From: Trichomonas tenax
Lineage: Eukaryota > Parabasalia > Trichomonadida > Trichomonadidae
Direction of reading: 5' to 3'
Assembly: GCA_023091735.1 (NCBI GenBank)
Contig: JALKBU010000003.1
Span: 1-64,000, forward strand
Length of the DNA stretch: 64,000 nt
The position numbers were made by a program, and so were the translations under genes. The notes beneath the pieces were generated by a model. The model saw only the letters and a list, made by a program, of their open reading frames with translations, was not told the origin of the DNA and made no database searches. This document shows, one piece after another, positions 50,609 to 60,972 of the stretch (position 1 is the stretch's first letter; each line of letters begins with the position of its first letter).

Positions 50609-52785
50609 TTAGATAATTAACTTATTTACGAACGAATCGACGACTGCTTCCCAATCTTCATCTTTGTTTTGCTTCTTAAGGAAGTTAAATGCTTTTCGAA
50701 GAATTAAAGAAAATTCTGCAACCCTATCCTTGTATTGCTTCTTGATATAAACAATTGCTGCAATTGTTGCTGCAATCTTCTTTCGGTATTTGCTGAGAAT
50801 TTCTTGATTGAGATCAGTGAAATCATCCCAAGAACCATCAGTATTCTGCTTAGAAACAAGATCACTTCCGCCTTCAGAAGAAGACGATGATGACTTTTCT
50901 TCTTCATATTCAATGACAGATTCTTTCTTTCTATTAGAAGAGCGACACCTTTTTTGTTTTGTACTGTCTCTACTAAATAGATTAGAGAAGAATCCACTTT
51001 TTCTTTTCTTAGGAGCTTCCTTGCACTCAGCTATCTTGCAAAGCATATCATTGTCATCACAAGATCGACATAATGCAGCGGGATAAGGTTTAGGTGGTGG
51101 TGGCGGCATTCCATATCCACAACCAACCATGGAAGATGATCGACTAGGCAATGCTTAAGGTCTAACATTAAAATCGAAATCAATTCCAACATGGGATGTG
51201 AACTTGCAAAGTGTGTTGGAAGAGATTGAATGTGCAATGCATTTCTTCTTCATCTCTTCGTCACTGTCAAAAGCATACTTAGTTTCGAGTTCATCATTAA
51301 CATAGCGTGAGAATAAGTACTGCAGGTTGTCTTCGTAGTCAGAAGGTGTTATACTGACATTGACGGCAAAATCAATATTTTCACCACTGCAATCTCCTGA
51401 TATGAGAACATTGTCAGATCTTTCGGATTCGATTATGTAGTGGGATGGTGCGTTCGAGAAAAGTGGTGGAATCGGAGATGGCCATATCTCTTTAACGCTG
51501 GATGCTTCGACAGTGACATTAGAAAGCGCAGGTGATATTGCAAATGAGAGCATTGTAATCACTTTTTCGCTCAAGTTCTTGTTGTCGCCAATAAATGTAT
51601 AAGCGTCACCACTCTTGTTAGCCATTCCCTTGATCAAGCCTGGGTCTGCGCCTGTGCCAAGACCAATGGAGCAAATTCTGCTTTGAGAGCGATACTTTTG
51701 TGCAGTGGCCAAGATTGCTTCCACATTTCCGACTTCACCATCGGTCAAAAAGAATATCTGCTTGATGCAGCCCTTATTAGGTTTGAGGTTGGAAACATGG
51801 ACTAAAGGTTGAAGGATCTCGGTGCCGCCCATATCTGCTTGGATGTTCGCAATTAGATTCAATGCTTTCTTAACGTTATTGTTCGTGTAATGGCATGGAT
51901 CAACAACGCATGAGAAATTACTTCCAAACTTGTATATACTAAAACGGCAGCCTTCTGGAAGAGACTGTAGGAAAAGCTTCATAGTGTCGCGAGCTTTAGA
52001 GATGCGAGAGCCGGACATGTATTCTGAGCAGTCGATGATGAAATAGAACTCGGAGTTCGTCTCGACTTTTCCTTCAAATGCAGGGAGCATAGAGGCGACT
52101 GTGTATCTTCCGTTGCAAACGCCAAAGTTTCTATCGCTTCCTTTGATGTCTGCACGAATAAAAATTGCATCTTTTTCGGGGCATTTCTCTGATATGAATG
52201 TAGCGTTGCTTTTGTAGACAATTTTTGTTGTTCCATCAATGGAAACCTTGATCTCAGAGAACTCATGTGTTGAAAAAATCGATGTTTTGAACTTGAATGA
52301 ATTTGGTTTGTTTGAGTATGGTGTTGTAACATCTCCTGGTATTTTGTGCTGAGAGGGAACTTGTAGAAGATCCCGTGGTCATCAATATCGGCGAGGAAGC
52401 AAACTTTTAAGTGAACTTCGCATTTCTGCTTTGCATCGAGATTTCCGATACGAAAGCTGCAGAGTCCATTACCTATATCCTCTCCAAGCATCACTGTATA
52501 TCCTGCACTGACAGCTTCGTTGTATTCACGTTTTGCTTCTTCTTTCTCACACAATTTTGGTTTGATTTCCTTTCCATTGACGACAAATGTAGTATCATAG
52601 GTGCTGAACTGCCTTTCGTTCGGGAACCTGTATGCAATGTCAACAGGAAAATCATGATTATTAGAAAAAACTTGTTTGATCTTATAATTAAGAAGTGTAT
52701 CATGCTAACAGCCTTCTATGGCGATGGAGTCGAATGCAATCTCCTCTTTGGTGTTTTCTCTTCGTCCTGTAATGTATCTAGACAT
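50609..52785 (-). pseudogene. VIT plus von Willebrand A domain protein (broken)
   Basis: The ATG at 52785 starts MSRYITGRRENTKEE. A VIT domain follows (YRFPNERQFSTYD, EEAKREYNEAVSAG, FRIGNLDAKQKCEVHLK), then a von Willebrand A domain with a MIDAS-like motif changed to D-x-S-E-Y (FIIDCSEYMSGSRI) and GGTEILQPL, and FFLTDGEVGN. A Pro-rich and Ser/Glu-rich linker follows, then a helical C-terminal domain with DGSWDDF. It is broken by TAG at 52705-52707, a one-base shift in a T4 run at 52342-52345, and TAA at 51155-51157. This architecture (VIT-vWA) is found in many trichomonad proteins and in animal inter-alpha-trypsin inhibitor heavy chains. The copy is inactive, though large parts are still open. 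Confidence 0.8.
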
Positions 52786-53257
52786 TTTAAAATGAAGTGA
52801 AAAAATTTTGAGATTCAAAAATTTGATACTAAGAAAATTTTGATGTGGATTATTCAAACTGTTTCTTCTTCAAATTAATGCCTCAATAGTATTTGGACTC
52901 CAAATTACCTAAATTTGTGAATCTGTCCCTTACAACTTTTTTTTAAGGACAGGCAGTTTGTACTTATTCACAAAAAGCCTTTCAATAGTAAATTGCAGAA
53001 CGATCTCGTTGAATCTCTCCAATGACATTGGACTCCTATGTCATCTTATGCTTCAATGTTTGCAGTGTTAGAAATCAATTTTATTTTGTCGCATCACTTT
53101 GACTTTTATTCGGAGCAGCATAATGGAGTGGAGCCCACCCTAAATAATCGGCGATTTTAAAGTCTCGATTTTTTAAGCTAAACTATCTGAAGTATATAGC
53201 TGCTATATCCAAAAGAAAATTCGACAATTATTTTTTTGGTTTTAATCATGATTAAAC
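52786..53257. other. Divergent intergenic region
   Basis: Between the VIT/vWA pseudogene and the PDI-like gene. Next to the pseudogene start is TTTTTCACTTC on its strand (52794-52805), a good initiator-like motif. Otherwise nothing seen. Confidence 0.45.
52794..52805 (-). promoter_or_regulatory. TCACTTC initiator-like motif of the VIT/vWA pseudogene
   Basis: Read on the minus strand it is TTTTTCACTTCATT, about 9 bases before the ATG. It is the closest match in this window to the known trichomonad initiator. Confidence 0.5.
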
Positions 53258-53268
53258 AAAAAGTGACA
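53258..53268 (+). promoter_or_regulatory. AAAAAGTGACA motif of the PDI-like gene
   Basis: Ends two bases before the ATG at 53271, so the 5' leader must be extremely short if transcription starts here. Confidence 0.5.
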
Positions 53269-53270
53269 TA

Positions 53271-54668
53271 ATGCTTTCATTTATCTTAACAACTAGGATT
53301 AAGATTCCTTATGGCCTTAGCAACAGAATTGCGATGCTGAGGAATGAAGAAGAATTCAACAAATTCATTCACACAAATAACCATTCGGTTGTTATTTTTG
53401 GTGATTATCAATACATTCTCGAATTTATGGATTTGGCTCTTTATAAGTTCGGAGATAGAATCAAAACAGCTTACGCACCATCAAAATTGGCTGGTCCTTA
53501 CGAATGTAAAAGTATGCCTTGTTTCAGAGGCTTCCGTGGACCAAATGCTATAAATTCCAAGAACCCAATTCCTTCTCCAAGTGATTTTGCAACTTTCTAC
53601 CACAAAATACTTGAATCAGACACAACTAAACTTTATAATACCGAACAAATCCGTAGATTATTCTTCGATACAGTTCCTTCCATCGTTGCCGTTGATTATG
53701 ATGAAAGGCCCGCTGAAGCTCCAAAGGATATCCACGTCAACTTAGTTTCAAGCGAAATAATGAAAGTTTTTGGTGTTGAAGTTCAAAAGGGTGTTTATGT
53801 TTACATCCCAGAAGATAAGCAGCTCGCACTCATGACAAAGTCATACGAAGAAATGATCAAGCCGAAGTTGAATGATCCCCGTCCTGAATCTATCGTTTCT
53901 AAGCCATATTTCATTGGTTTCAACATTGATGAGGATGCCAAGGATGTTGATAAGACAGGCGCAGAAGCTTATGCAATTCTTTCACATCTTGCAGAAAAAT
54001 ACTCTGATAAGGCAAACATTGCATTCATCAATGGCATATATTCGAGCACCTATGTTAACAAAGGCAAACTCAACATCGCTACAAAGCCTTATTTAGTTAT
54101 GTTTAATTCAACATATCTTTCTCCAAATCGTTGGCTTGTTCAGAACCACAATCTCTCAGATATCCAGTACTTCGATGACTTCGTCGGACGTGTTATCAAT
54201 GGAACTGAACCATATACACTCATCTCTGCTCCAGTTCCAGTGGATACCAACTCAACATTCAAGCAAATTGTTGCTTCCAATTTCAAGGAACTTGTTATCG
54301 ATAACAAGAACGAAACACTTGTCGCTGTTACAGCACCATGGTGCGGACACTGCAAGAGTTTCAAGCCAATTCTCAATGAGGTAACAGATAAGATTGTTGA
54401 TGCTCCTGTTAACATTTATTGGTTCGATGGAACATGCAATGATTTCGGACCAATCCCAGACATCACTGGTTATCCAACGCTCTTCATATGGCCATCAAAC
54501 AATAAGACTAACCCAGTTAAATTCGATGGTGAACGTGATTTCGACAGCATCATTAAGTTCATTAACGAAACAGGTGTTTACAAGTTCCCACCAAAGCCAG
54601 TTAACGAAACAGTTGTCGAAGAAACAACAAGTAAGACAGAATCTGCTGAAATCAGCAAGGAACTCTAA
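53271..54668 (+). CDS. Protein disulfide isomerase-like protein
   Basis: A 465-residue protein. A weakly hydrophobic N-terminus (MLSFILTT) may serve as a signal peptide. Three thioredoxin-fold regions can be traced. Only the last has an active site, APWCGHCKSFKP with CGHC at 358-361 and the cis-Pro in GYPTLF at about 402. The first two folds carry no CxxC. Several NxT/S sequons are present (for example NETL and NKTN), fitting an ER-lumenal protein. The C-terminus is SKEL, a loose variant of KDEL-type retrieval. It probably catalyses disulfide formation or isomerisation in the ER, with a layout unlike the classical a-b-b'-a' PDI, which has two active sites. Confidence 0.8.
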   Translation: MLSFILTTRIKIPYGLSNRIAMLRNEEEFNKFIHTNNHSVVIFGDYQYILEFMDLALYKFGDRIKTAYAPSKLAGPYECKSMPCFRGFRGPNAINSKNPIPSPSDFATFYHKILESDTTKLYNTEQIRRLFFDTVPSIVAVDYDERPAEAPKDIHVNLVSSEIMKVFGVEVQKGVYVYIPEDKQLALMTKSYEEMIKPKLNDPRPESIVSKPYFIGFNIDEDAKDVDKTGAEAYAILSHLAEKYSDKANIAFINGIYSSTYVNKGKLNIATKPYLVMFNSTYLSPNRWLVQNHNLSDIQYFDDFVGRVINGTEPYTLISAPVPVDTNSTFKQIVASNFKELVIDNKNETLVAVTAPWCGHCKSFKPILNEVTDKIVDAPVNIYWFDGTCNDFGPIPDITGYPTLFIWPSNNKTNPVKFDGERDFDSIIKFINETGVYKFPPKPVNETVVEETTSKTESAEISKEL

Positions 54669-55003
54669 ATAAATACTTGAGTTTTGCTAAAAATTAAATT
54701 TTTAATTGATTATTCTTAGCATCATCAAAATGATATAAAGTAACTTGTCTACGTATGCATTTTTATTGTTTTGAAATGAAATAATAATCAATGAGAGTGA
54801 TTTTTCATCGATATACCTTGGTATTTTCATTTTTAAGTGATAATATCATATTAAATATAACAGAATAGCGTTGCGATGTCTTGCATACATATAGCACCCG
54901 TTTGCATGAAGCAGAAAGATATATTTTCAAATTGAGAATTAATGAGAAACAGCATCACAGGCTATAGCTATAACCATATTCATAACATAGGAATTGAGCA
55001 CGT

Positions 55004-55252
55004 TTAGGCACACACACATTGTGCACTCTGGCCAATTTCATTGGCCGCCGTGCACGTGTTTAGCAATGTTTTTTGTTTTTGTGGGGCTTCAGTTTTCATA
55101 AAGTTGTGTTTGACACATTTCGAACATTTTGTTTGTTGAAAGTTGTGCTTTACACATTTCGAACGTTTGTTTTGTTTAGAGTTGTGCTTCAACACGTGTG
55201 AAGAGCTGTGTTTCGACTGTGTTTTGTTTAAAAATGATGACTCGAGACACAT
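55004..55252 (-). CDS. Possible 82-residue Cys/His repeat ORF
   Basis: From an ATG at 55252. It contains two and a half copies of a 13-residue repeat with KCVKHNF and SKC steps, matching the 39-base DNA repeat. It is Lys-, Cys- and His-rich and of unknown role. No promoter-like octamer is near, so it may simply be a repeat that happens to be open. Confidence 0.25.
   Translation of the reverse strand: MCLESSFLNKTQSKHSSSHVLKHNSKQNKRSKCVKHNFQQTKCSKCVKHNFMKTEAPQKQKTLLNTCTAANEIGQSAQCVCA
55101..55217. repeat. 39-bp tandem repeat, about three copies
   Basis: Units start at about 55101, 55140 and 55179 with AAGTTGTG, each containing TTTCGAAC or a variant. The third is diverged. The 39-base period is in phase with a 13-residue protein repeat on the minus strand. 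Confidence 0.7.
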
Positions 55253-56752
55253 TTTTAGATGTTGCTTTCAACCGATAAAAAGGGTATGTTTTAATATGTT
55301 GTCCTGAGTGTCCTGGTGGACCGGGTCAGAAAAAAAGTTCTTAAAGGGGTGACAACATGACATTCTGACAACATGTGTTGAGACTGTGCTTAACACTGTG
55401 TTGAGAGTTGTGTTTGAACGTGCGTAACAATATGATATAAAGAATACTGTGTATGCCTTCATGTTTATATGGATTAAGATTGAATTAAACTACATCGCAA
55501 ATCAGAGGTGATGAAGTTGGCAAAATTAAAAATATAATTGACTGTTGATTTTTTGCAATGTTTTGGTGTGCAAAATAGTCTATTAACAAAAAGAATTGAG
55601 AAAAAAATTAAAAAAGAAAAAACGATGGATATTGAGAGACAAACCATGGCATGTTATTCCCGCATCTCGAGAAGACTTAACAAATGAGCTATCTTTGAAA
55701 TGGAAAGATTCTCAAGTATTTCAGGTATTTGATCACCAATCACTGATTGGCGATTTATTGATTTTAAATTCTGAAGTCATAGCTATACCTGAGGTAAAAG
55801 AAAATCATTAAAATTTTATGATTTGATATTTTGATAATTTTGTTTATTGTAAACATGGCTTGCAAGCAGTTTAAACTTATTTCCTGGTTGGCAGATAATG
55901 GATACTATATCATTTTGCAAGAAACCTATAAAGAATAATTTTCAATATTAAATTTAATAATAATGAATTGTGATTGAACCATATTTTTGCGTTAATTCAC
56001 ATTAGGAATATGCTGTTGTTATATTTTTTATTTAGTTAAATAGAATTTATTAAAAGAAATGCAATTTAAAAAAAAATAAATTTTATAATGAATGAATCGA
56101 ACCCAATCCCTATAGTCATTACCAAAAGTGACATAGCGGCAGAAGATAACTCATGAAATTTTGGAATAATTTTACCTATTTTTATGTTCTTTCACCCAAT
56201 GTTTGGCAACCCCTAACTTTGAATATGCTACTTTGCACCCCGTGAAATTGAGCTTATCCTCGAAAAAAATGGTTATCCTTGAAAATCTTATAACAGTATT
56301 GTTATATCAGTCGGGAATTGATACCCAGTCGACACAAGCAGAGATCCTTGATCCAACATTCATAAAGTTTGGCCGCAGATCTGTGAATAGAAGAGCATTT
56401 TTGCTTGCCTTCTGATAGCATGTGATTCGTCAAATAATAAAACAATTTGCATCATTTTATTTTGTAATTTTATAGATCATAGGTTCAACTTATTACATCT
56501 GAGTGGATTTCGAATACAAATCACTTCCCAAAAAAAATTGATTTTTCCTTCATTCTTTGTTGTTTAGATTACCAATATATATACTAAAAGAAAAACGTAT
56601 TTTTGAAAGTCAATATTTGATTTTATCAAACAAAAAATCATCTTTATGAACAAAAATGAAGATATAGAATAGATGAATGAAGAATAACATAAATACAAAA
56701 AGGTGAGTCATAATACCTTATTTTTTGACTTTTTCTTCAAAAATGCGAAATG

Positions 56753-56898
56753 AAAAGTGACAACAATCTTAACCTTGACTTATAATTATCTACAAAATGG
56801 AAATATCGTAAAAAAAGTGAATTTTTTACATCATGCAGTGAGAAAAGTGACTATGGAAAGAAAAGTGATAAAAAGGTGATAAACTGTGTGAAAAGTGA
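56753..56898 (+). promoter_or_regulatory. Cluster of AAAAGTGA motifs upstream of the RapGAP gene
   Basis: Exact AAAAGTGA at 56753, 56813, 56843, 56861 and 56891, with variants at about 56873 (AAAAGGTGA) and 56918 (AAAAGGTGT). All point towards the gene and lie 110-260 bases before its ATG. Confidence 0.5.
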
Positions 56899-57009
56899 TG
56901 ATTTGTGAAAAGGTGTCAATTTAAATGTGAAACGTGACAATTCACATTGAAATATTCAATGTGAAATGAAAATTTGAAAGTTTGTAAACTATACCAAAGG
57001 TTTGCAAAC

Positions 57010-60000
57010 ATGGTAAATCACCCATGTAAACAGCTTATGGAAACAATTCTCAATGATAAAAACTTCAACCTTCAGGCTTTCGTCAAGAGCGGCCTTGGAG
57101 AACTCATCAACCAATTAGTCAGCTATTTCGCACAATTTAATAAGAAACAAGAAACAACATTTTTCAAGCGTGCTAAGTTCGTCAATTACAAGAAAGTCTT
57201 AGAATCCCTGAAAAAGATCTTCGGCTCTCCAAACTTAACTCGTTTAGATGGTGATCAGAATTTTATGAAGAATTTGAACAACATTTTCTGCACTTTACTA
57301 CATCCAGACAGCCCGAATGAGTGCCGTGTTGGTGCATTAGATGTCTTCCTTATCATGATCGTTCTCATTCCGCAGAAAGATCTCCAATACTTCCAGAAAT
57401 CACTTTCTATGATGATCCCATACGCCATTGTAGCCAGAGGATCTGACATCAACGACTTTAAGACAAAGATCTACAACGATGTCAATCCGATTTACTCTGA
57501 AAAGGGTGTTCCTTCCACAGTTGAAGAGGCCAGACAATCTCTTCAGTGCACACTCACATTCGTCTACAAGAACTGGTCAACGCAGGCTCAACTTGTTCAG
57601 TTAATTTTGATGAACCACATATTAAAAGTTATATACAGAGTTTCCATCGAGAAGGCAGGCGTCTCGACACAGGATTATGGATTTTCGTACATTCCGGATA
57701 CATTCCATGAAGAAATCATTTTATTTGTTCAGAAGCTTCTTAATTCTGAAATGGATGTCTCTCCTCTCTTCGCCAATAGAGATGCCATCACAGCAACATT
57801 CGCTATTTCAGAAGCTACAACAACACAGGCTGTTATTGGCGGCCTTTGCACATCATTAGTTCTAATTTCAACAGTTTACTCAACACCAGCTTACTACAAC
57901 GCTTGCTACTCCGCCAAGGACTTCAACAAGAACACCGGCAAGTTGATTCTTAATATTCTCGCCACAAACTGCAAGCAGGATGGTTCTATGGAGCAGGCTC
58001 TCATAGCAGCTTCTTATGAACCAATCCGTCGTTATCTTGAGACAGTCTTGCAAGAGTTCAACTTAGCACAAAGTTATCTCAAATCTGTCTTCCAGATCTA
58101 CGATGAAAACCGCGGTGTATTCTCTCACATGATCATCTGCACACTTAGACACTTAGTTGTTACAAACGAAAGGCGTCCTGAAGTTTGGGAATTCTTCATC
58201 AAGGAATTCTGTTCAAGGAAGATCGGTTCTGCTGCTTGTGCCTTCTTCCTTCAGTTCCTTGCTATCTACGGCTTCCCACAGCTCTTCAACATCGATGTTG
58301 AGGCTGCTCGTCAGCTTGCTTCTCAGTTCATCTCAAGAAACAAGAGAAACAGACAAGAATCGCAGTACGACTTCTTGGCCGAGCATCTTGAAATGATCCT
58401 CGACACACCACACGAGTTCACGCGCCGCATTCTCAAGCAGGAGTGGGAACAATACTCCGAATTCAACGAAGTCTTGGGCAACATGTTCATCCAGCCACTC
58501 GACAACCTTCCAGGCAAGATCTTGGACATCATCAACTATGTTTTGTCCTACTTCCAGTTCTACAACATCAGCGAAAGCCAGGCCTCTCTCTTGATGTTCA
58601 TCCCACTCTACACAATCACAAAGACACTTGCCAAATGCATTTTGTTCCCACCGGGCATCGAACTCGACACAAAAATTGCTTACCAGATTTGCGGTAACTA
58701 CCTCTTCAAGGCTATTTTCGATCAGCCATATTCCACAATCAGAACACTCGCATTCGAAGTTCTTGCTAAGGTCTTGAACCTCAAGGAAATTCAGGGATAC
58801 CTCGGCGAGAAGAACCTTTCCAGCTGGTATGCTGCACTTCTTCTTCAAATGGTTAACCAAGATGCCACAGCAAGACAAGCTGCTTTCAACGAGGCACAGT
58901 CCACAGTTCAGGATGCTTTCACAGGTTCCATCTACCTTCTTCCACTCATGATGGCTTTGATCGAAGGAGGCCACGTTCCATTGAATCAGTCCGCCATGTC
59001 TGTCCTTTCTTCATTCCCATTGTTCTCTACAACAACAAAGCTTAATGCTAAGTTCTTGGACGGCATTGTCAGCGTTGTCAAGAAGGACAGCTCACAGTTC
59101 CTTAAGAATGCACCAGAGCTCCTTCAGAAGAGCGGCCAGGACCTCCGAAAGCGCGCTATCGACATCCTGGAAGGAATCACAACAGATATCCTTGCCAAGA
59201 AGGACAAGAAGGGCGATCGCTATGAGTTCCTCCTTCCAGCATACTCTGCTCTTATTGCTGATGAGCTTTCTAACTTGAAGAACCCAAATATGAAGATCAT
59301 CGAGCTCGTCTTCAACAGGTTCGCTGATTTCTTGGGACTTGGCCGTACAGAGGCAATTATGTCCGTCAGAGCTACAAACATGTACTTGCAGCACCTCATG
59401 GACGTTGCCCCAGATATAGTCAGAAATTACGTCACAAAGATCAGCGATATCTGCACAAGCCTCACAGAAACAGATTCGGAGGATTGGGCATTCCAGCTCA
59501 TCAGACTCACGACAGATATCTACGTTGAGACTGGTAGAGTCATGAAGCTTGGCCAGGCATACTCTGGATTCGCTATCTTCCTCAGAAACGGTATCGCCAA
59601 GGATTCTGGTTTCACTTCTGAAGTTAAGGATATGATGGCGAACTCTTTGGAGTTACTTTCTAAGAACTATCTTAGATATCCTTCGCCACTTGGTCCGAAC
59701 TTCATCACGCACCTTTCTTCAGTCAACCAGCCAAGACCATTCGATCAGATTTTCAAGTGCCAGAACACAGTCAGAAAGACAACTGTCAAGAAGGACTCCG
59801 TCGAAATCACAACGCAGTTCCCATCCGGCCAATTCATTTGGGAATTCACTCCAATTAAGCAGTCAATCATTGATGATCTCCCAGAGAATAAAGTCACCGG
59901 TAAGCTTTCTGCTAACATCCCGAACGACATTAAAGTTCCATTCGAGTTCGAAAAGCAGAACAAGTTCTCTTCAACAGTCAACAAAATTGTTGACACATTC

Positions 60001-60972
60001 AATGAAGATATCTTCGATGTGATCGCAGATACACAAGATTTCACATATGCTCTCGACGAAATCAACCAGATCGCCGATGAGTTCATCATGCGCGATCCAT
60101 TAATTCATGCTTACAAATCACTCCGCCCTCAGGAGATCAACACGAACACAACAGCTGCTGTTCTCCAGGCAACACATATCCTTGCACCAGACAATATTGA
60201 TAAGTCAAAGCTTACAACCAACGATGCACGCGCTGCCGATTTCATCCACAAGGCAGCTTCACATGCAACAAGACTTGGAACAAAGTTCGGTGTCATCTAC
60301 GTCAAGGATAGCAATGCTAACCAGAACGATATCATGTGGACAACATTCTCAGAGACATCTCATCACTTCCAGGAGTTTATCACAGGTCTCGGATGGCCAA
60401 TCAACCTCCAGAAGCATCCAGGATATCTCGGAGGTCTCGATACGAAGAACGAAAAGAACGGACGCACATCCATTTACTACTCCGACTTCATGCACGAGAT
60501 GATGTTCCATGTCGGCCCACTTCTTCCTTGTGATCCTAATGATAAGCAACAGATCTACAAGAAGAGGCACATCGGTAACGACCACATCCATATTTGCTGG
60601 GTTGACTCAAAGAAGGACTACAACACAACAACAATTTCATCACAGTTCAACCAGGGCCATATCATTATTTATCCACTCCAGAACGGACTCTTCGGAATCA
60701 AGCTGAATTGGCGTGATGATGTTCCATGGTTTGGACCACTTAGATGCGACCTTATAGTTAACAAACTTGCATTGCCATCCCTTGTCAGAGAGACAGCTGA
60801 AGGCGCAATGCTTGCCATCTATTACCAGCAGTCTAAGTTCTCTCATCCACTTACAGATATCAAGAAGTACATGGACAGCGTTCCAGATATGACGACCGGT
60901 AAGAATAAGAAGGAAATCCCAGCATACATGGTCTTCACGACTCTCTTAGGCGGAGTTCAAAAGGATAATTAG
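57010..60972 (+). CDS. Rap/Ran-GAP domain protein (tuberin/RalGAP-alpha type)
   Basis: A 1320-residue protein from the ATG at 57010 (MVNHPCKQ); an upstream TTG in frame is not used. The first 1000 residues are helical repeats (ARM/HEAT-like). A Rap/Ran-GAP domain spans about 1095-1285: GVIYVKDSNANQNDIM, LGGLD, FHVGPLLPCD, KRHIGNDHIHICW with the catalytic Asn at about residue 1190, and VPWFGPLRCDLIV. The domain and size match tuberin (TSC2) and RalGAP-alpha, which form heterodimers and inactivate Rheb or Ral. The Asn thumb is intact, so it should be active. I cannot tell which GTPase it uses. Codon choice is noticeably more C-ending (TTC, ATC, CTC) than in neighbouring genes, as in well-expressed genes. 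Confidence 0.85.
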   Translation: MVNHPCKQLMETILNDKNFNLQAFVKSGLGELINQLVSYFAQFNKKQETTFFKRAKFVNYKKVLESLKKIFGSPNLTRLDGDQNFMKNLNNIFCTLLHPDSPNECRVGALDVFLIMIVLIPQKDLQYFQKSLSMMIPYAIVARGSDINDFKTKIYNDVNPIYSEKGVPSTVEEARQSLQCTLTFVYKNWSTQAQLVQLILMNHILKVIYRVSIEKAGVSTQDYGFSYIPDTFHEEIILFVQKLLNSEMDVSPLFANRDAITATFAISEATTTQAVIGGLCTSLVLISTVYSTPAYYNACYSAKDFNKNTGKLILNILATNCKQDGSMEQALIAASYEPIRRYLETVLQEFNLAQSYLKSVFQIYDENRGVFSHMIICTLRHLVVTNERRPEVWEFFIKEFCSRKIGSAACAFFLQFLAIYGFPQLFNIDVEAARQLASQFISRNKRNRQESQYDFLAEHLEMILDTPHEFTRRILKQEWEQYSEFNEVLGNMFIQPLDNLPGKILDIINYVLSYFQFYNISESQASLLMFIPLYTITKTLAKCILFPPGIELDTKIAYQICGNYLFKAIFDQPYSTIRTLAFEVLAKVLNLKEIQGYLGEKNLSSWYAALLLQMVNQDATARQAAFNEAQSTVQDAFTGSIYLLPLMMALIEGGHVPLNQSAMSVLSSFPLFSTTTKLNAKFLDGIVSVVKKDSSQFLKNAPELLQKSGQDLRKRAIDILEGITTDILAKKDKKGDRYEFLLPAYSALIADELSNLKNPNMKIIELVFNRFADFLGLGRTEAIMSVRATNMYLQHLMDVAPDIVRNYVTKISDICTSLTETDSEDWAFQLIRLTTDIYVETGRVMKLGQAYSGFAIFLRNGIAKDSGFTSEVKDMMANSLELLSKNYLRYPSPLGPNFITHLSSVNQPRPFDQIFKCQNTVRKTTVKKDSVEITTQFPSGQFIWEFTPIKQSIIDDLPENKVTGKLSANIPNDIKVPFEFEKQNKFSSTVNKIVDTFNEDIFDVIADTQDFTYALDEINQIADEFIMRDPLIHAYKSLRPQEINTNTTAAVLQATHILAPDNIDKSKLTTNDARAADFIHKAASHATRLGTKFGVIYVKDSNANQNDIMWTTFSETSHHFQEFITGLGWPINLQKHPGYLGGLDTKNEKNGRTSIYYSDFMHEMMFHVGPLLPCDPNDKQQIYKKRHIGNDHIHICWVDSKKDYNTTTISSQFNQGHIIIYPLQNGLFGIKLNWRDDVPWFGPLRCDLIVNKLALPSLVRETAEGAMLAIYYQQSKFSHPLTDIKKYMDSVPDMTTGKNKKEIPAYMVFTTLLGGVQKDN

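Larger units (their letters stand above)
54669..57009. other. Intergenic region with tandem repeat and motif cluster
   Basis: Over 2.3 kb. It holds a 39-base tandem repeat at about 55101-55217, and a cluster of AAAAGTGA motifs at 56753-56930. The frames at 55596 and 56203 begin with TTG codons and show no known motif, so I do not call genes there. Confidence 0.5.

Noticed and set aside
55596..55811. 71-codon plus-strand frame with a lysine-rich start
   Set aside because: The start is a TTG in an A-rich run and the residues match nothing known.
58333..58974. 213-codon minus-strand frame
   Set aside because: It is antisense inside the RapGAP gene and reflects the biased codon use of that gene.
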